A stretch of 64,000 nucleotides of DNA, from contig CAXUKO010000015.1 in NCBI GenBank assembly GCA_964251665.1, forward strand, positions 102,178 to 166,177, written 5' to 3'. Position 1 is the first letter of the stretch, and every line of letters begins with the position of its first letter. This document shows positions 1-8,538 of the stretch, in pieces. A model generated the notes under the pieces. It saw only the letters and a list, made by a program, of their open reading frames with translations, did no database searches and was not told the DNA's origin. The position numbers were made by a program, and so were the translations under genes. This DNA comes from JBBQLG01 sp964251665. GTDB lineage: Bacteria; Bacteroidota; Bacteroidia; Cytophagales; Spirosomataceae.

Positions 1-313
1 GGACCCGGACCGCTTTTACTACCACGAGATAACCGGTTACCGCGTTGTCGATGCGGAAGCGGGCGAACTGGGTACCGTCACGACGGTGTACGCCATGCCG
101 ACGCAGGACCTGGTGGCGATGCACTATCAGGGACAGGAAATTCTGATTCCGATCAACAGCGCTATTGTGCAGGGCGTCGATCGGGCAGCAAAAAAACTCA
201 ATGTCACCCTACCCGAAGGTCTGCTGGATGTGTACCTGAGTGACGCGGCTACTGAAAAGCCTGAAGGGGAGGTGGACGAAATAGAGGACGAAGACGACGA
301 CAATGCGAATTGA
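1..313 (+). CDS. rimM: Ribosome maturation factor RimM, C-terminal part (5' end outside window)
   Basis: RimM binds 30S subunits through ribosomal protein S19 and assists late 16S rRNA processing. The reading frame is open from base 2, so only the last 103 or so residues are present. The visible part is the PRC-barrel half, with a FYYHEITGYRV segment near the left edge and an ILIPINSAIV strand, followed by an acidic tail rich in Glu and Asp. The acidic tail is common in Bacteroidota members. The gene overlaps trmD by 11 bases, the order expected in the rpsP-rimM-trmD operon. The start codon is off the window, so an apparent GTG start at 86 is not the true start. Confidence 0.9.
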   Translation, partial: DPDRFYYHEITGYRVVDAEAGELGTVTTVYAMPTQDLVAMHYQGQEILIPINSAIVQGVDRAAKKLNVTLPEGLLDVYLSDAATEKPEGEVDEIEDEDDDNAN

Positions 314-980
314 TATTCTGACCTGTCTACCCCGTCTGCTGGATAGTTTTTTTGCCCATTCGATTCTGCAACGGGCGCAGCAGGGCGGCTATGTAGAGGT
401 GGTGGTGCATGACCTCCGCGACTATACTACCGACAAGCACCGGCGGGTAGACGACTACGCCTTTGGTGGTGGTGCAGGTATGGTGATGCAGATCGAACCC
501 ATTGCCCGCTGCATTCGCGCATTGCAGGCCGAACGGACATACGATGAGTTGATTTACATGACACCCGATGGCGAACGGCTCAATCAGCAGACCACAAATT
601 ATCTGTCGTTGAAGGGTAATCTGCTGATTCTGTGCGGCCATTACAAGGGGGTAGACGAGCGGGTGCGCGAACACTTCATCACCCGCGAAATCAGCATTGG
701 CGATTACGTCCTGTCGGGTGGCGAACTACCGGCTGCGGTGCTCTCGGATGCCATTATCCGGCTACTGCCCGGCGTCCTGAACGATGAAACGTCGGCCCTG
801 ACGGACTCGTTTCAGGATAATTTACTGGCACCTCCCGTCTACACGCGCCCGGCTGAGTTTGAGGGCTGGGGTGTACCGGACATTCTACTTTCCGGCCACG
901 AAGCCAAAATAGATGAGTGGCGTTTCCAGCAGGCCCTCGAACGCACGAGACAGCGCCGACCGGATTTGCTGGAAGAGTAG
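303..980 (+). CDS. trmD: tRNA (guanine-N1)-methyltransferase TrmD
   Basis: TrmD transfers a methyl group from S-adenosylmethionine to G37 of tRNAs with a G36-G37 pair, which prevents +1 frameshifting. The 225-residue product has the normal family length. Visible signatures are an N-terminal MRIDILTCLP strand, GGGAGMVM near residue 57, GHYKGVDERV near 112 (the family's G-x-Y-x-G-x-D-x-R-V motif) and IGDYVLSGGELPA near 133, which forms the trefoil knot that binds the cofactor. It overlaps the end of rimM by 11 bases, suggesting translational coupling. A strong hairpin follows 5 bases after the stop and probably ends the operon here. Confidence 0.97.
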   Translation: MRIDILTCLPRLLDSFFAHSILQRAQQGGYVEVVVHDLRDYTTDKHRRVDDYAFGGGAGMVMQIEPIARCIRALQAERTYDELIYMTPDGERLNQQTTNYLSLKGNLLILCGHYKGVDERVREHFITREISIGDYVLSGGELPAAVLSDAIIRLLPGVLNDETSALTDSFQDNLLAPPVYTRPAEFEGWGVPDILLSGHEAKIDEWRFQQALERTRQRRPDLLEE

Positions 981-984
981 TCAT

Positions 985-1017
985 ACAAACGCCGTACCTT
1001 CAAGGTACGGCGTTTGT
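985..1017 (+). terminator. Intrinsic terminator after trmD
   Basis: A perfect inverted repeat (986-1000 against 1002-1016, so functionally about a 13-base stem with a short loop) is followed by TTGTTGTTTGTG. It lies directly after the trmD stop codon and is placed to terminate the rimM-trmD transcript. On the other strand it could stop read-through from the remnant at 1128-1230. Confidence 0.85.
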
Positions 1018-1127
1018 TGTTGTTTGTGTCAGAATCGGAAAATCTTTCTAATTTTTTACTTCTTACTGCCGTTCGGACCTGTACGTCCGCGATGAGGATA
1101 GGTCCGGCGCGTTTTTTCGAGAGATCA

Positions 1128-1230
1128 AACAACTGCTTCAGGAAATCGTCGACATTGTGGGCATCATTCGGGTCGGTAAACAGGCTGTCTGAACTCATCG
1201 AATCGAGCTGGGTAATCTGTTGCCGCAGCC
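1128..1230 (-). pseudogene. Remnant of a transglycosylase gene 3' end
   Basis: The minus strand here encodes a stretch reading RQQITQLDSM, then SSDSLFTDPND and NVDDFLKQLFD. This closely matches the C-terminal part of the GT51 protein encoded at 2220-4445 (RQQISPLDSM, GSDSLLTDPND, NVDDFLKQLFD). At base level 1135-1230 aligns with 2411-2506 without gaps, with about 15 differences in 96 bases, many at third codon positions. Homology stops around 1231 on one side and soon after the LFD codons on the other, so neither a start nor the catalytic domain is present. I read it as a leftover of an old duplication, or of an insertion that copied the gene's 3' end. Confidence 0.75.
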
Positions 1231-1256
1231 TTGAGCCCCATAGTTTTTATTTTCAA

Positions 1257-1904
1257 TTACAGCACTGTCAAAGTCGCACCAAGAGGTTTGGTAAAACTGG
1301 AGAATTTGACAATTCTATTTTCAGGCGTGACAGGATTGCCTTTCCAAATACGTATCATGCTAAACTTCGCAGGTAATTTAGTCATAATTCGTGCTGATGT
1401 AGTTTTTAGTTTTACTTCGATCACAACGACGGCTGAATCTGGAGTGGCCAAATTATTACTAGTAATTATTCCGAGTGGTCTGCTTTCCACTGTGGCTTTA
1501 ATACCAATAACAGGTTTTGCAATTTCTCTGATTGAGAACGCGCCTGTGTAAGACGGAGCATTATTGTTTGCTTCGAGTGGGTCCACATTATCAACATATA
1601 ATGTTGTGATATTTGGAGAAACGTTTGGTTCAGTAGCCGTATCTGTTATCCAAGATGAAATACCAGAGGCAGTAATTTTAACTTCCGAAATTTCGTACTC
1701 GATAGGCGAACCGCCATTGGTAGGTTTTCCACCAAAACTCATCTCTAAAGTATCTGCGGGCAAAGTCATTAAAACCTTAACTCTTGGCGGTTTAACGGGC
1801 TTAGGCGTATTAGAAGTAGGATCGTTTTTATCCGAACCGCATGATATAAGCGTCATAAAGCCGACGATACCAAAGTATAAACAAGTTTTTCCGAGCAGAC
1901 GCAT
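1257..1904 (-). CDS. Predicted lipoprotein of unknown function
   Basis: Starting at the ATG at 1904, this 215-residue protein begins with MRLLGKTC, a hydrophobic stretch and the lipobox LISC, then a Ser/Asn/Asp/Pro-rich linker. This indicates export and lipid anchoring, probably in the outer membrane. An upstream in-frame ATG at 1949 would add 15 residues before the signal peptide, so I prefer the internal start. The rest is beta-strand-like and has no family signature I recognise. The gene is clearly more AT-rich than its neighbours, with many AAA, AAT and ATA codons. It also sits between two copies of a transglycosylase 3' end, which suggests it was acquired. The function is unknown. Confidence 0.75.
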   Translation of the reverse strand: MRLLGKTCLYFGIVGFMTLISCGSDKNDPTSNTPKPVKPPRVKVLMTLPADTLEMSFGGKPTNGGSPIEYEISEVKITASGISSWITDTATEPNVSPNITTLYVDNVDPLEANNNAPSYTGAFSIREIAKPVIGIKATVESRPLGIITSNNLATPDSAVVVIEVKLKTTSARIMTKLPAKFSMIRIWKGNPVTPENRIVKFSSFTKPLGATLTVL

Positions 1905-2169
1905 GATGTAGAGGTCAGTAATAAAAATAAATCGTCTGTTAATGTACAAGTAAAATCAGTTCACGTTGCGAAATAGTTATTCTTTCAAACACCCGTGCGT
2001 GAGTTATGAATGTTAAGAGAAGTAAAAAAACTTCAAAAGTATTCGGTAGCGACTACATAAATCCATGCCGGGGAGGTCGCACAACCCTTTCAAGTGCCAG
2101 CTGTTTTTGCCTGTTAGACCTTAGGCTTATCCGTTCCTGCTGGTGGGTTCTGCCCCATATTGACAAAAG

Positions 2170-2207
2170 AGACCGGGGCCGCAATTGATGAATTATGGCC
2201 CCGGTCT
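2170..2207 (-). terminator. Bidirectional terminator after the GT51 gene
   Basis: An 11-base GC-rich stem (2170-2180 against 2197-2207) with a 16-base loop has T-rich flanks on both strands (CTTTTTC on plus, CTCTTTTGTC on minus). It lies 13 bases beyond the stop of the minus-strand transglycosylase gene and is the natural end of that transcript. Confidence 0.85.
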
Positions 2208-2219
2208 TTTTCAATGCTA

Positions 2220-4445
2220 CTACTCCTCAATTCCCGCTTCTTTCTGCTTTTTTCGTTCTTCGCGCTCGCGTCGTTTGCGTTCGCGCCGGGTTTCGGGGCG
2301 GGCCTGTGTTGTATCGGCTGCGATAACGGGTTCAGGTTTGGCTTCTTCAGTAGGCTGAACCGTTTCCGCGTTGGGTTTAGTCCGTTCTTCCGGGCGGTTG
2401 TCGAAGAGCTGCTTCAGGAAATCGTCAACATTGTCGACATCATTCGGGTCCGTCAGCAGGCTATCCGAACCCATCGAGTCGAGTGGGGAAATCTGTTGTC
2501 GTAGCCCCGGCCGGAGTCGGACATCGTAAAAGCCGTAAGCCCCCGAATCCGGTTCCGTCAGCCCGCGACGGGCCATAATCTTACCGATGAGCCTGAAATA
2601 GCCCCGAACGTAGGTCCGTAACGAGCCATCGGGATTGAAGTGATTCAGCGTCGATTTAGGTCGGGGCACCACAAACGCCAGGAAGATACTTTCACCGATG
2701 CTCAGATCAGCGGGGGCTTTGTCGAAATAATACCGGGACGCTTCGCCGATGCCGTAAATGTTGCGGCCCCACTCAATAATGTTCAGGTACACCTCATACA
2801 GGCGTTCTTTCGAGACAATGTGCTCGTTCTCGATCAGCCACACAATCAGGATCTCCTCCACCTTGCGGGCAATGTTTTTCTTACGGTTCAGAAAGGCGTT
2901 CTTGACCAGCTGCATCGAAATGGTACTGGCTCCGCGCTTGAACGAACCGGCTTTGTAGTTGGTCGCGATTGAGACGCGAAACGCCTTTTCATTGAAGCCT
3001 TTGTGCGTGAAGAAATTATAGTCTTCCGATGTCAGCAGGGCGTTACGCAGGTTCGGCGAAATCTGCTCCAGTGGCGTGTAATCCGGGTTTTCGGGGCCAA
3101 CGATAATATCGCGGACGGGTTTGTTCTTTTCGTAGGGAGTATAGACGAACGGCCGGTTGATCCGTGCGAAATCGACATTACCCAGATGCAGAATCTTAAA
3201 ATTGAGATCATGTTTCAGGCTGGAACCGAACTGCACCGAATCGGGCTGAGCCGTATCCAGGTGGAGTGCCATGTCGTACTTGAGCTTACCCTGCACTTTG
3301 ATTCCCTCCAGCGACTCGAACAGACCGCGCGGAAAAGCATTAAACAGCGCCTGAGCGTCTAACTCGTCGGTATGCAGTTGAACATCATAAATCCGGGGTG
3401 CGTTTTTGTCGGCCTTTCCCGTTGGGGCATCCTCTTCAGGAATGGTGTATTTAACATAGGGCCGGGCAGAAACGGTGCCCAAGTGAATAGCGGACGTACT
3501 ATCTAAACCAACATAATTTTCGCCTACAAATACATTCGCATCCAGCGCAGCCCGGTCTACCGAGACATCGGAGGGTGACAGCGCGGGGTGGTTTACCCGT
3601 AAATTTCGTACTGAACCGGCCCCTTCCAGCCGGAAATCGCCACCCGAACGACCAACGTCGTGCAACTCAACGCCGACGGTATCAACCTGCATTTTCAGCT
3701 TAAAGCGCTCATAGAGATAAGGGAGTTCGAGCGGTTTGTTGTCGGCAAACAGTTTGAGGTCATACTCGCGGCTGCTGGGGTCGGCAGTACCGGCCAGATG
3801 CCAGGTGGCCTGATTGCCGTTGATACGTAATGTTGAGGAAAGAACGTCGTCGTCGATAACGGCTTTTTCGGCCAGCAACGAAATACGCCGGGTGCTGTCA
3901 ATACCTCTGATTTCCAGATTGCTGATATTCAGATTATCGGGGATTTTTGACAGTAAATTGTCGATCAGGCTTTCAGAAACATCGGCGAGGTTAACGCGTT
4001 TAGGCCGCTCGTCGGTTGCGGTCGTCGTTGAATCTTTTTTGCGCCGACGAATCAGGAAGTCGACGTTAGTGACAGAGTCACGCTTGACAACCTGTACCAA
4101 ACCATCCTGGAGCATCATTGATGAAAGGCCGATTTGGCCCCGTAACATGGGCCAGAGTTTAACACCCACTTCTACGCGGGCGATACGGGCGAGGCTGTCC
4201 CGGTGTTCGGGAACCACTGAAATGCCCGTAAACGCTACTGTTGTGAGCCCCGTAAACCGGGCAGAAGCGATCTTGACGTCGAGCTGATAGTCGCGTTTAG
4301 CTTTGCGGATACCCCGTTCGAGGGCTACCTTAAGCAGGCGTTCGCGGTTGAAATAAGCGTAGCCAGCACCGATGCTACCCAGCACAAACAGGCTTAGGAG
4401 CGTCCAGCCAGTGATGCGGAGCACTTTACGTTGATTAAAAGGCAT
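2220..4445 (-). CDS. AsmA-like/GT51 peptidoglycan transglycosylase domain protein
   Basis: This 741-residue inner-membrane protein has a single N-terminal membrane segment (about residues 12-32). A long periplasmic beta-rich region of AsmA/DUF748 character (about 40-440) follows, then a glycosyltransferase family 51 domain (about 455-620). GT51 enzymes polymerise lipid II into glycan strands. The catalytic motif SEDYNFFTHKGF (Glu474) is present, as are FKRGASTISMQLVKN and the second conserved Glu in RKVEEI (Glu530). No transpeptidase domain follows. The C-terminus is a Lys/Arg/Glu-rich tail, possibly cytosolic or disordered. Putting the GT51 domain after an AsmA-like region is unlike classical class A PBPs, where it comes first. 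A diverged copy of the 3' end lies at 1128-1230. Confidence 0.85.
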   Translation of the reverse strand: MPFNQRKVLRITGWTLLSLFVLGSIGAGYAYFNRERLLKVALERGIRKAKRDYQLDVKIASARFTGLTTVAFTGISVVPEHRDSLARIARVEVGVKLWPMLRGQIGLSSMMLQDGLVQVVKRDSVTNVDFLIRRRKKDSTTTATDERPKRVNLADVSESLIDNLLSKIPDNLNISNLEIRGIDSTRRISLLAEKAVIDDDVLSSTLRINGNQATWHLAGTADPSSREYDLKLFADNKPLELPYLYERFKLKMQVDTVGVELHDVGRSGGDFRLEGAGSVRNLRVNHPALSPSDVSVDRAALDANVFVGENYVGLDSTSAIHLGTVSARPYVKYTIPEEDAPTGKADKNAPRIYDVQLHTDELDAQALFNAFPRGLFESLEGIKVQGKLKYDMALHLDTAQPDSVQFGSSLKHDLNFKILHLGNVDFARINRPFVYTPYEKNKPVRDIIVGPENPDYTPLEQISPNLRNALLTSEDYNFFTHKGFNEKAFRVSIATNYKAGSFKRGASTISMQLVKNAFLNRKKNIARKVEEILIVWLIENEHIVSKERLYEVYLNIIEWGRNIYGIGEASRYYFDKAPADLSIGESIFLAFVVPRPKSTLNHFNPDGSLRTYVRGYFRLIGKIMARRGLTEPDSGAYGFYDVRLRPGLRQQISPLDSMGSDSLLTDPNDVDNVDDFLKQLFDNRPEERTKPNAETVQPTEEAKPEPVIAADTTQARPETRRERKRREREERKKQKEAGIEE

Positions 4446-4494
4446 TCGGTTCTATGTTCGGAAGCGTAAAGATACAGTTTACACTTTTCATGAT

Positions 4495-4947
4495 TTAAAA
4501 ATCAAGATGACAATTCGTCCACTCGGCGTCAAACCGTGTGCCGAACTGTTTGTAGAAATTAATGGCTGGTTCATTCCAGTCCAGTACCTGCCACATCATG
4601 CCAGTACAGTTCGTCTGGTGAGCCATGTCGATAGTGGCTTCGAGCAGGCGTTTCCCCGCGCTCTTGCCCCGGTAGCTTTCGGTTACGATCAGATCTTCCA
4701 GATACAGCCGTTTGCCTTTCCAGGTCGAGTACCGAAAGTAATACAGCGACATGCCTACAATCTGGTTTAACTCGCTGTCTTCGGCAACCAGAAAGCCAAA
4801 AACCGGCTCAGGACCAAAGCCATCTTCGGCCATTTTTTCAACGGTTGTTGTGATCTGTTCGGGCGCTTTCTCGAAAACGGCCAGCTCTTCAACTAATTTG
4901 AACGCGGCTGGAATATCGGCGCGGACGCCGGGTCGAATGGTAAGCAT
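4495..4947 (-). CDS. GNAT family N-acetyltransferase
   Basis: The 150-residue product starts at the ATG at 4947 (MLTIRPGVRADIP), the usual N-terminal strand of small GNAT enzymes. A longer open frame upstream has no protein-like sequence. The acetyl-CoA binding motif A appears as the strand LYLEDLIVTESYRG followed by GKSAGKRLLE, matching the R/Q-x-x-G-x-G/A pattern. Later come WQVLDWNEPAINFYKQFG and a terminal WTNCHL segment. The overall pattern resembles the diamine/spermidine N-acetyltransferase-like subgroup, which acetylates small amines, but the substrate cannot be read from sequence. The gene lies between rluD and the transglycosylase gene, all in the same direction. Confidence 0.88.
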   Translation of the reverse strand: MLTIRPGVRADIPAAFKLVEELAVFEKAPEQITTTVEKMAEDGFGPEPVFGFLVAEDSELNQIVGMSLYYFRYSTWKGKRLYLEDLIVTESYRGKSAGKRLLEATIDMAHQTNCTGMMWQVLDWNEPAINFYKQFGTRFDAEWTNCHLDF

Positions 4948-5008
4948 TTTGTAATGAGCGAATGAATGAATTATTGAATGAGTTGCGCCTGCCGATATGA
5001 ATTCAGGT

Positions 5009-6058
5009 TCAGTTTCTGGCTCCGGTAAAATTCCGCCATTTATCCAGGGCAGCCTGAAAATCAGTGGGCGGATCGGCCTCGAAATAGAGAAATTGTTGGG
5101 TACGCGGGTGAATAAAGCCCAGTGATTTGGCGTGGAGGGCCTGCCGGGGCAGCAACGCAAAGGCGTTTTCGACAAAGGCTTTATAGCTGCCGTTGGGCGT
5201 ACCGCGCAAAATACGGTCACCGCCGTACATAGCATCATTGAACAGCGGGTGGCCGATATGCTTCATGTGCGCCCGAATCTGGTGCGTCCGACCGGTTTCG
5301 AGTTTACACTCAATCAGGGCCACGTAGTTCAGCTGCTCGAGTGTTTTATAATGGGTGATGGCATGTTTGCCCTCGCTGCCATCCGGGAAAACCGCCTGCA
5401 CCCGTCGGTCACGAGCCGAGCGTCCCAGGTGGCCGGTGATTGTGCCCGCCGGTGGTTCGGGTAAGCCCCAGACAATGGCGTTGTAGGTCCGTTCGATGCT
5501 GTGGTCGAAGAATTGCCGGGCGAGGTGGGTCATGGCGTACTCTGTTTTGGCAATCACCATCAGGCCCGACGTATCTTTGTCGATGCGGTGGATCAACCCC
5601 GGCCGGGCCACGCCATTCTGCGTGGTTGGCAGGTTCTGGAAGTGATACACCAGTGCGTTTACGAGCGTGCCATCCCAGTTACCATGCGCCGGGTGGACAA
5701 CCATACCGGCCGGTTTGTTGAGCACCAGCAGGTCCGCGTCCTCAAAAACAATGTCAAGCGGAATGTTCTCAGGCTTAATATCAGTGTCGCGGGGCGGGTG
5801 AGGCAGCGACACCGTAATGAGGTCGAGGGGCCTGACCTTATAACTGGCCTTGGTTGGTTTTTCATTCACCCGGACCGATTCCACATCGATACCCGCCTGA
5901 ATTTTGGTCCGCGTGGCAAAGGGCAGCCGGTCCATCAGGAATCGGTCAATCCGAATCGGACTTTGGCCTTTGTCGACCACGATTCGGTGATGTTCGTATA
6001 ATTCGTCGTCCTCGTCTTCGGCTGAATCGGGCGCGGTGTATTCGTTGTTATCTTGCAT
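5009..6058 (-). CDS. rluD: RluA/RluD family 23S rRNA pseudouridine synthase
   Basis: This 349-residue enzyme isomerises uridines in 23S rRNA; RluD members act on helix 69. An acidic N-terminal leader is followed by an S4 RNA-binding domain (about residues 33-85). The catalytic domain contains LVLNKPAGMVVHP (113 onward) and the signature HRIDKDTSGL, whose Asp160 should be the catalytic nucleophile. GRTHQIRAHM and the downstream FNDAMYGG are also conserved. Length and domain order fit RluD better than RluA or RluC, but the exact target is inferred. The start is the ATG at 6058, only 22 bases from the divergent PLP-enzyme gene, so the two promoters must overlap. Confidence 0.9.
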   Translation of the reverse strand: MQDNNEYTAPDSAEDEDDELYEHHRIVVDKGQSPIRIDRFLMDRLPFATRTKIQAGIDVESVRVNEKPTKASYKVRPLDLITVSLPHPPRDTDIKPENIPLDIVFEDADLLVLNKPAGMVVHPAHGNWDGTLVNALVYHFQNLPTTQNGVARPGLIHRIDKDTSGLMVIAKTEYAMTHLARQFFDHSIERTYNAIVWGLPEPPAGTITGHLGRSARDRRVQAVFPDGSEGKHAITHYKTLEQLNYVALIECKLETGRTHQIRAHMKHIGHPLFNDAMYGGDRILRGTPNGSYKAFVENAFALLPRQALHAKSLGFIHPRTQQFLYFEADPPTDFQAALDKWRNFTGARN

Positions 6059-6080
6059 TGTCCGTAAAATTACGGCTTTT

Positions 6081-6989
6081 ATGAACGAACAGACCCACGT
6101 CTTAGCTGATTTCGCCCGTGATTCGCCGGTTGTGCTCCTGAATGCTCCCTTTCCCGAATCGGTGCCAATTCTTTTGTTCTTAAAACGCGATGACTTACTT
6201 CATCCGTATGTGTCGGGTAATAAGTGGCGAAAGCTCAAATACAACCTCATTGCGGCCCGGCAGGGACAGTTCGATACATTGTTAACGTTTGGCGGACCCT
6301 ACTCTAACCACCTATACGCAACAGCCGCAGCCGGACAGTGGCTTGGGTTTAAAACGATTGGCGTCGTGCGGGGCGATGAACTTCGTAATCAGCCCCTAAA
6401 TCCAACGCTATCATTCTGTCAATCCTGCGGAATGTACCTGCATTTTGTGAGCCGGATCGATTTTCGGCGTCAGGAAGAACCCGCGTTTATGGCGGATTTG
6501 CACCGACAGTTTGGTAATTTTTACGCCTTACCCGAAGGCGGTACGAACGAGCTGGCCGTGCGGGGGACCGCCGAAATTATGCCCGAACTGGTAACTCAGT
6601 TAGGCTACGTGCCGGATTTTGTTTGCTGCTCCGTCGGAACGGGTGGTACGGTGGCTGGACTGGCTCGATCGGCCCCGCCCGAAACGACTGTGCTCGGCTT
6701 TTCAGCATTAAAGGGCTTCGTGGGTGGCCAGCAGACGGAAACTTGTAACCTGATTACAGAGTACCATTTTGGCGGTTATGCCAAAACGACTCCCGAGTTG
6801 TTCGAGTTTATCCGCGTGTTCGAGCGCAACACCGGTGTACGTATTGAGCAGGTGTACACCGGCAAACTGCTGTACGGCATTTACGACCTGGCGCGGCAGG
6901 GCTATTTCCCAGATGGAGCAACGGTTGCGGCCATTCACACGGGCGGGTTGCAGGGGCGAAGTCCGCTTTTAAACCATAATGTGCCCTGA
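6081..6989 (+). CDS. PLP-dependent D-cysteine desulfhydrase / ACC deaminase family enzyme
   Basis: The 302-residue protein belongs to the tryptophan synthase beta fold II family. In the motif VSGNKWRKLKYNL, the lysine after SGN would hold pyridoxal phosphate. A second signature, TFGGPYSNHL, holds the Ser and Asn that bind the substrate carboxylate. The glycine-rich phosphate loop is SVGTGGTVAGL. Members deaminate 1-aminocyclopropane-1-carboxylate or release sulfide from D-cysteine, and sequence alone does not decide which. I chose the ATG at 6081 because the upstream extension from 6036 runs into the rluD start and is not protein-like. There is no signal peptide, so it is cytosolic. Confidence 0.88.
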   Translation: MNEQTHVLADFARDSPVVLLNAPFPESVPILLFLKRDDLLHPYVSGNKWRKLKYNLIAARQGQFDTLLTFGGPYSNHLYATAAAGQWLGFKTIGVVRGDELRNQPLNPTLSFCQSCGMYLHFVSRIDFRRQEEPAFMADLHRQFGNFYALPEGGTNELAVRGTAEIMPELVTQLGYVPDFVCCSVGTGGTVAGLARSAPPETTVLGFSALKGFVGGQQTETCNLITEYHFGGYAKTTPELFEFIRVFERNTGVRIEQVYTGKLLYGIYDLARQGYFPDGATVAAIHTGGLQGRSPLLNHNVP

Positions 6990-7077
6990 ACGGCTAAAAA
7001 AGGCTAACTTGGGTAGCTATACGGCCACCACTGTCTGATCTGCGTGGGATGTTCACAATCACCAATCCTCAGTTCGC

Positions 7078-8451
7078 ATGACCCAACCACTACACCGCCT
7101 GCTCTTTTTTGTTCTCTGCCTGATAATGACTATTCCAGGTCAGGCGCAATCATTGACACCGACGGCTATTCTATCGGAACGCGACCGGGCTAAGGTGATC
7201 GACGACCTGCTCGACGACCGGTTCACCAACTTACTGCCCCAACTCATGCGCCGGAACGGGCTGGATATGTGGGTTATTATCTCCCGCGAATACAACGAAG
7301 ACCCGGTCTTACGAACCATGCTGCCGAGTACATGGCTCTCGGCCCGCCGACGAACCATCATCGTGTTTTTCGACACTGGTAAGGAGGGCGACGACGCGGT
7401 TGAGAAACTGGCTATCGCCCGCTACGACGTGGGTAATTTGCTGAAAGGTGCCTGGGATATTGATGTTCGGCCTAATCAATGGGAGGCTCTTGCCAAGATT
7501 ATTACCGACCGTAAGCCCAAAAAAATTGGGTTGAACACCTCGACGAACTACGCCCACGCCGATGGGTTGTCAGCTACCGAGCAGCGCGAATTTCTGGAAA
7601 AATTGCCCGTAGACTACCGGACGAAGATTGTCTCCGCCGAGAAAGTAGCGGTTGGCTGGCTTGAAACGCGCACCGAAAAGGAGATGGCTTTATATCCGCT
7701 TATTTGTCGGCTGTCTCACCAAATTATTCAGGAAGGGTTGTCGGAGCAGGTGATTCAGCCGGGCGTGACTACCACGGAAGACGTTGTCTGGTGGTTTCGG
7801 CAGCGCATCACCAATCTGGGCTTAGATACGTGGTTTCACCCGACGGTTGATGTTCAGCGGGCCGACCAGAACGACTTCAACCATCTCCGCACCTTCGCGA
7901 AACGGCCCTCAGGTGAAGTAATTCAGGCGGGCGATTTGTTACATGTCGATTTTGGCATTACCTATCTACGATTAAATACCGATCAGCAGCAACACGCGTA
8001 TGTACTGCGTCCCGGCGAGACGGATGTGCCCGAGGCTATCAAAACAGCGTTTAAGCAGGGAAACCGGTTGCAGGAGATCCTGACTGAGCAGTTCAAAGGG
8101 GGCAAAACGGGTAATCAGATGCTTTTGGCTGGTCTGGCCCAGGCCGAAGTCGAGGGCATTAAAGGTACTATCTATTCTCATCCGATCGGTGTACACGGTC
8201 ATGCGGCTGGCCCGACGATTGGTCTCTGGGATCAGCAGAAGGGCGTTCCCGGTCCGGGCGACTATCCCCTGATGGCGAACACGGCCTATTCCATCGAACT
8301 CAATGCCGCCGTTGAGATTCCGGAGTGGAAAAAGACCATCCGAATCATGCTTGAGGAAGACGGCTTTTTCGACGGTCAATCCTTCCGCTACATCGACGGC
8401 CGCCAGACCGAGATTTACACCATTCCACGTCGGCTGGGGTATGTAAAGTGA
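7078..8451 (+). CDS. Secreted M24-family metallopeptidase (Xaa-Pro aminopeptidase-like)
   Basis: The 457-residue product begins with a clear Sec signal peptide (cleavage probably after GQAQ, residue 24), so it acts in the periplasm or outside. The first half is a creatinase-type N-terminal domain and the second half is the pita-bread M24 catalytic fold. Likely metal ligands are Asp291 (in LLHVDFG), Asp302, His368 (in SHPIGVHGH), Glu407 (in YSIELN) and a Glu near 426. The second Asp region is a little unusual because the typical DITRT sequence is replaced by TDQQQH. Family members cleave N-terminal residues before proline. The gene stands alone, with a non-coding gap on each side. Confidence 0.87.
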   Translation: MTQPLHRLLFFVLCLIMTIPGQAQSLTPTAILSERDRAKVIDDLLDDRFTNLLPQLMRRNGLDMWVIISREYNEDPVLRTMLPSTWLSARRRTIIVFFDTGKEGDDAVEKLAIARYDVGNLLKGAWDIDVRPNQWEALAKIITDRKPKKIGLNTSTNYAHADGLSATEQREFLEKLPVDYRTKIVSAEKVAVGWLETRTEKEMALYPLICRLSHQIIQEGLSEQVIQPGVTTTEDVVWWFRQRITNLGLDTWFHPTVDVQRADQNDFNHLRTFAKRPSGEVIQAGDLLHVDFGITYLRLNTDQQQHAYVLRPGETDVPEAIKTAFKQGNRLQEILTEQFKGGKTGNQMLLAGLAQAEVEGIKGTIYSHPIGVHGHAAGPTIGLWDQQKGVPGPGDYPLMANTAYSIELNAAVEIPEWKKTIRIMLEEDGFFDGQSFRYIDGRQTEIYTIPRRLGYVK

Positions 8452-8506
8452 GGGATACGCGTCCTGACGTGTCGGTAACGCAGTTACTCATGAACTAAAG
8501 TTTTAT

Positions 8507-8514
8507 TAACTTTG
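8507..8514 (+). promoter_or_regulatory. Possible -7 element of a Bacteroidota promoter
   Basis: TAACTTTG matches the TAnnTTTG consensus of the primary Bacteroidota sigma factor and lies 24 bases before the ATG at 8539. I do not see a good TTTG at the expected distance upstream, so this is a tentative call. Confidence 0.4.
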
Positions 8515-8538
8515 GTTTATCGCAAAATCTTGTTAGCC

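Noticed and set aside
839..1198. 119-residue minus-strand ORF across the end of trmD
   Set aside because: Most of it is antisense to trmD and runs through its terminator. Only the part at 1128-1230 resembles a protein, and that is explained as a remnant.
1953..2168. Possible small genes in the gap before the GT51 terminator
   Set aside because: The only ORF (2006-2188, plus) is short, cysteine-rich and without protein-like pattern, and it runs into the terminator stem.
5009..5238. 5' extension of the GNAT gene to 5238
   Set aside because: The extension overlaps the 3' end of rluD on the same strand in another frame and carries no GNAT feature; the ATG at 4947 gives the normal family N-terminus.
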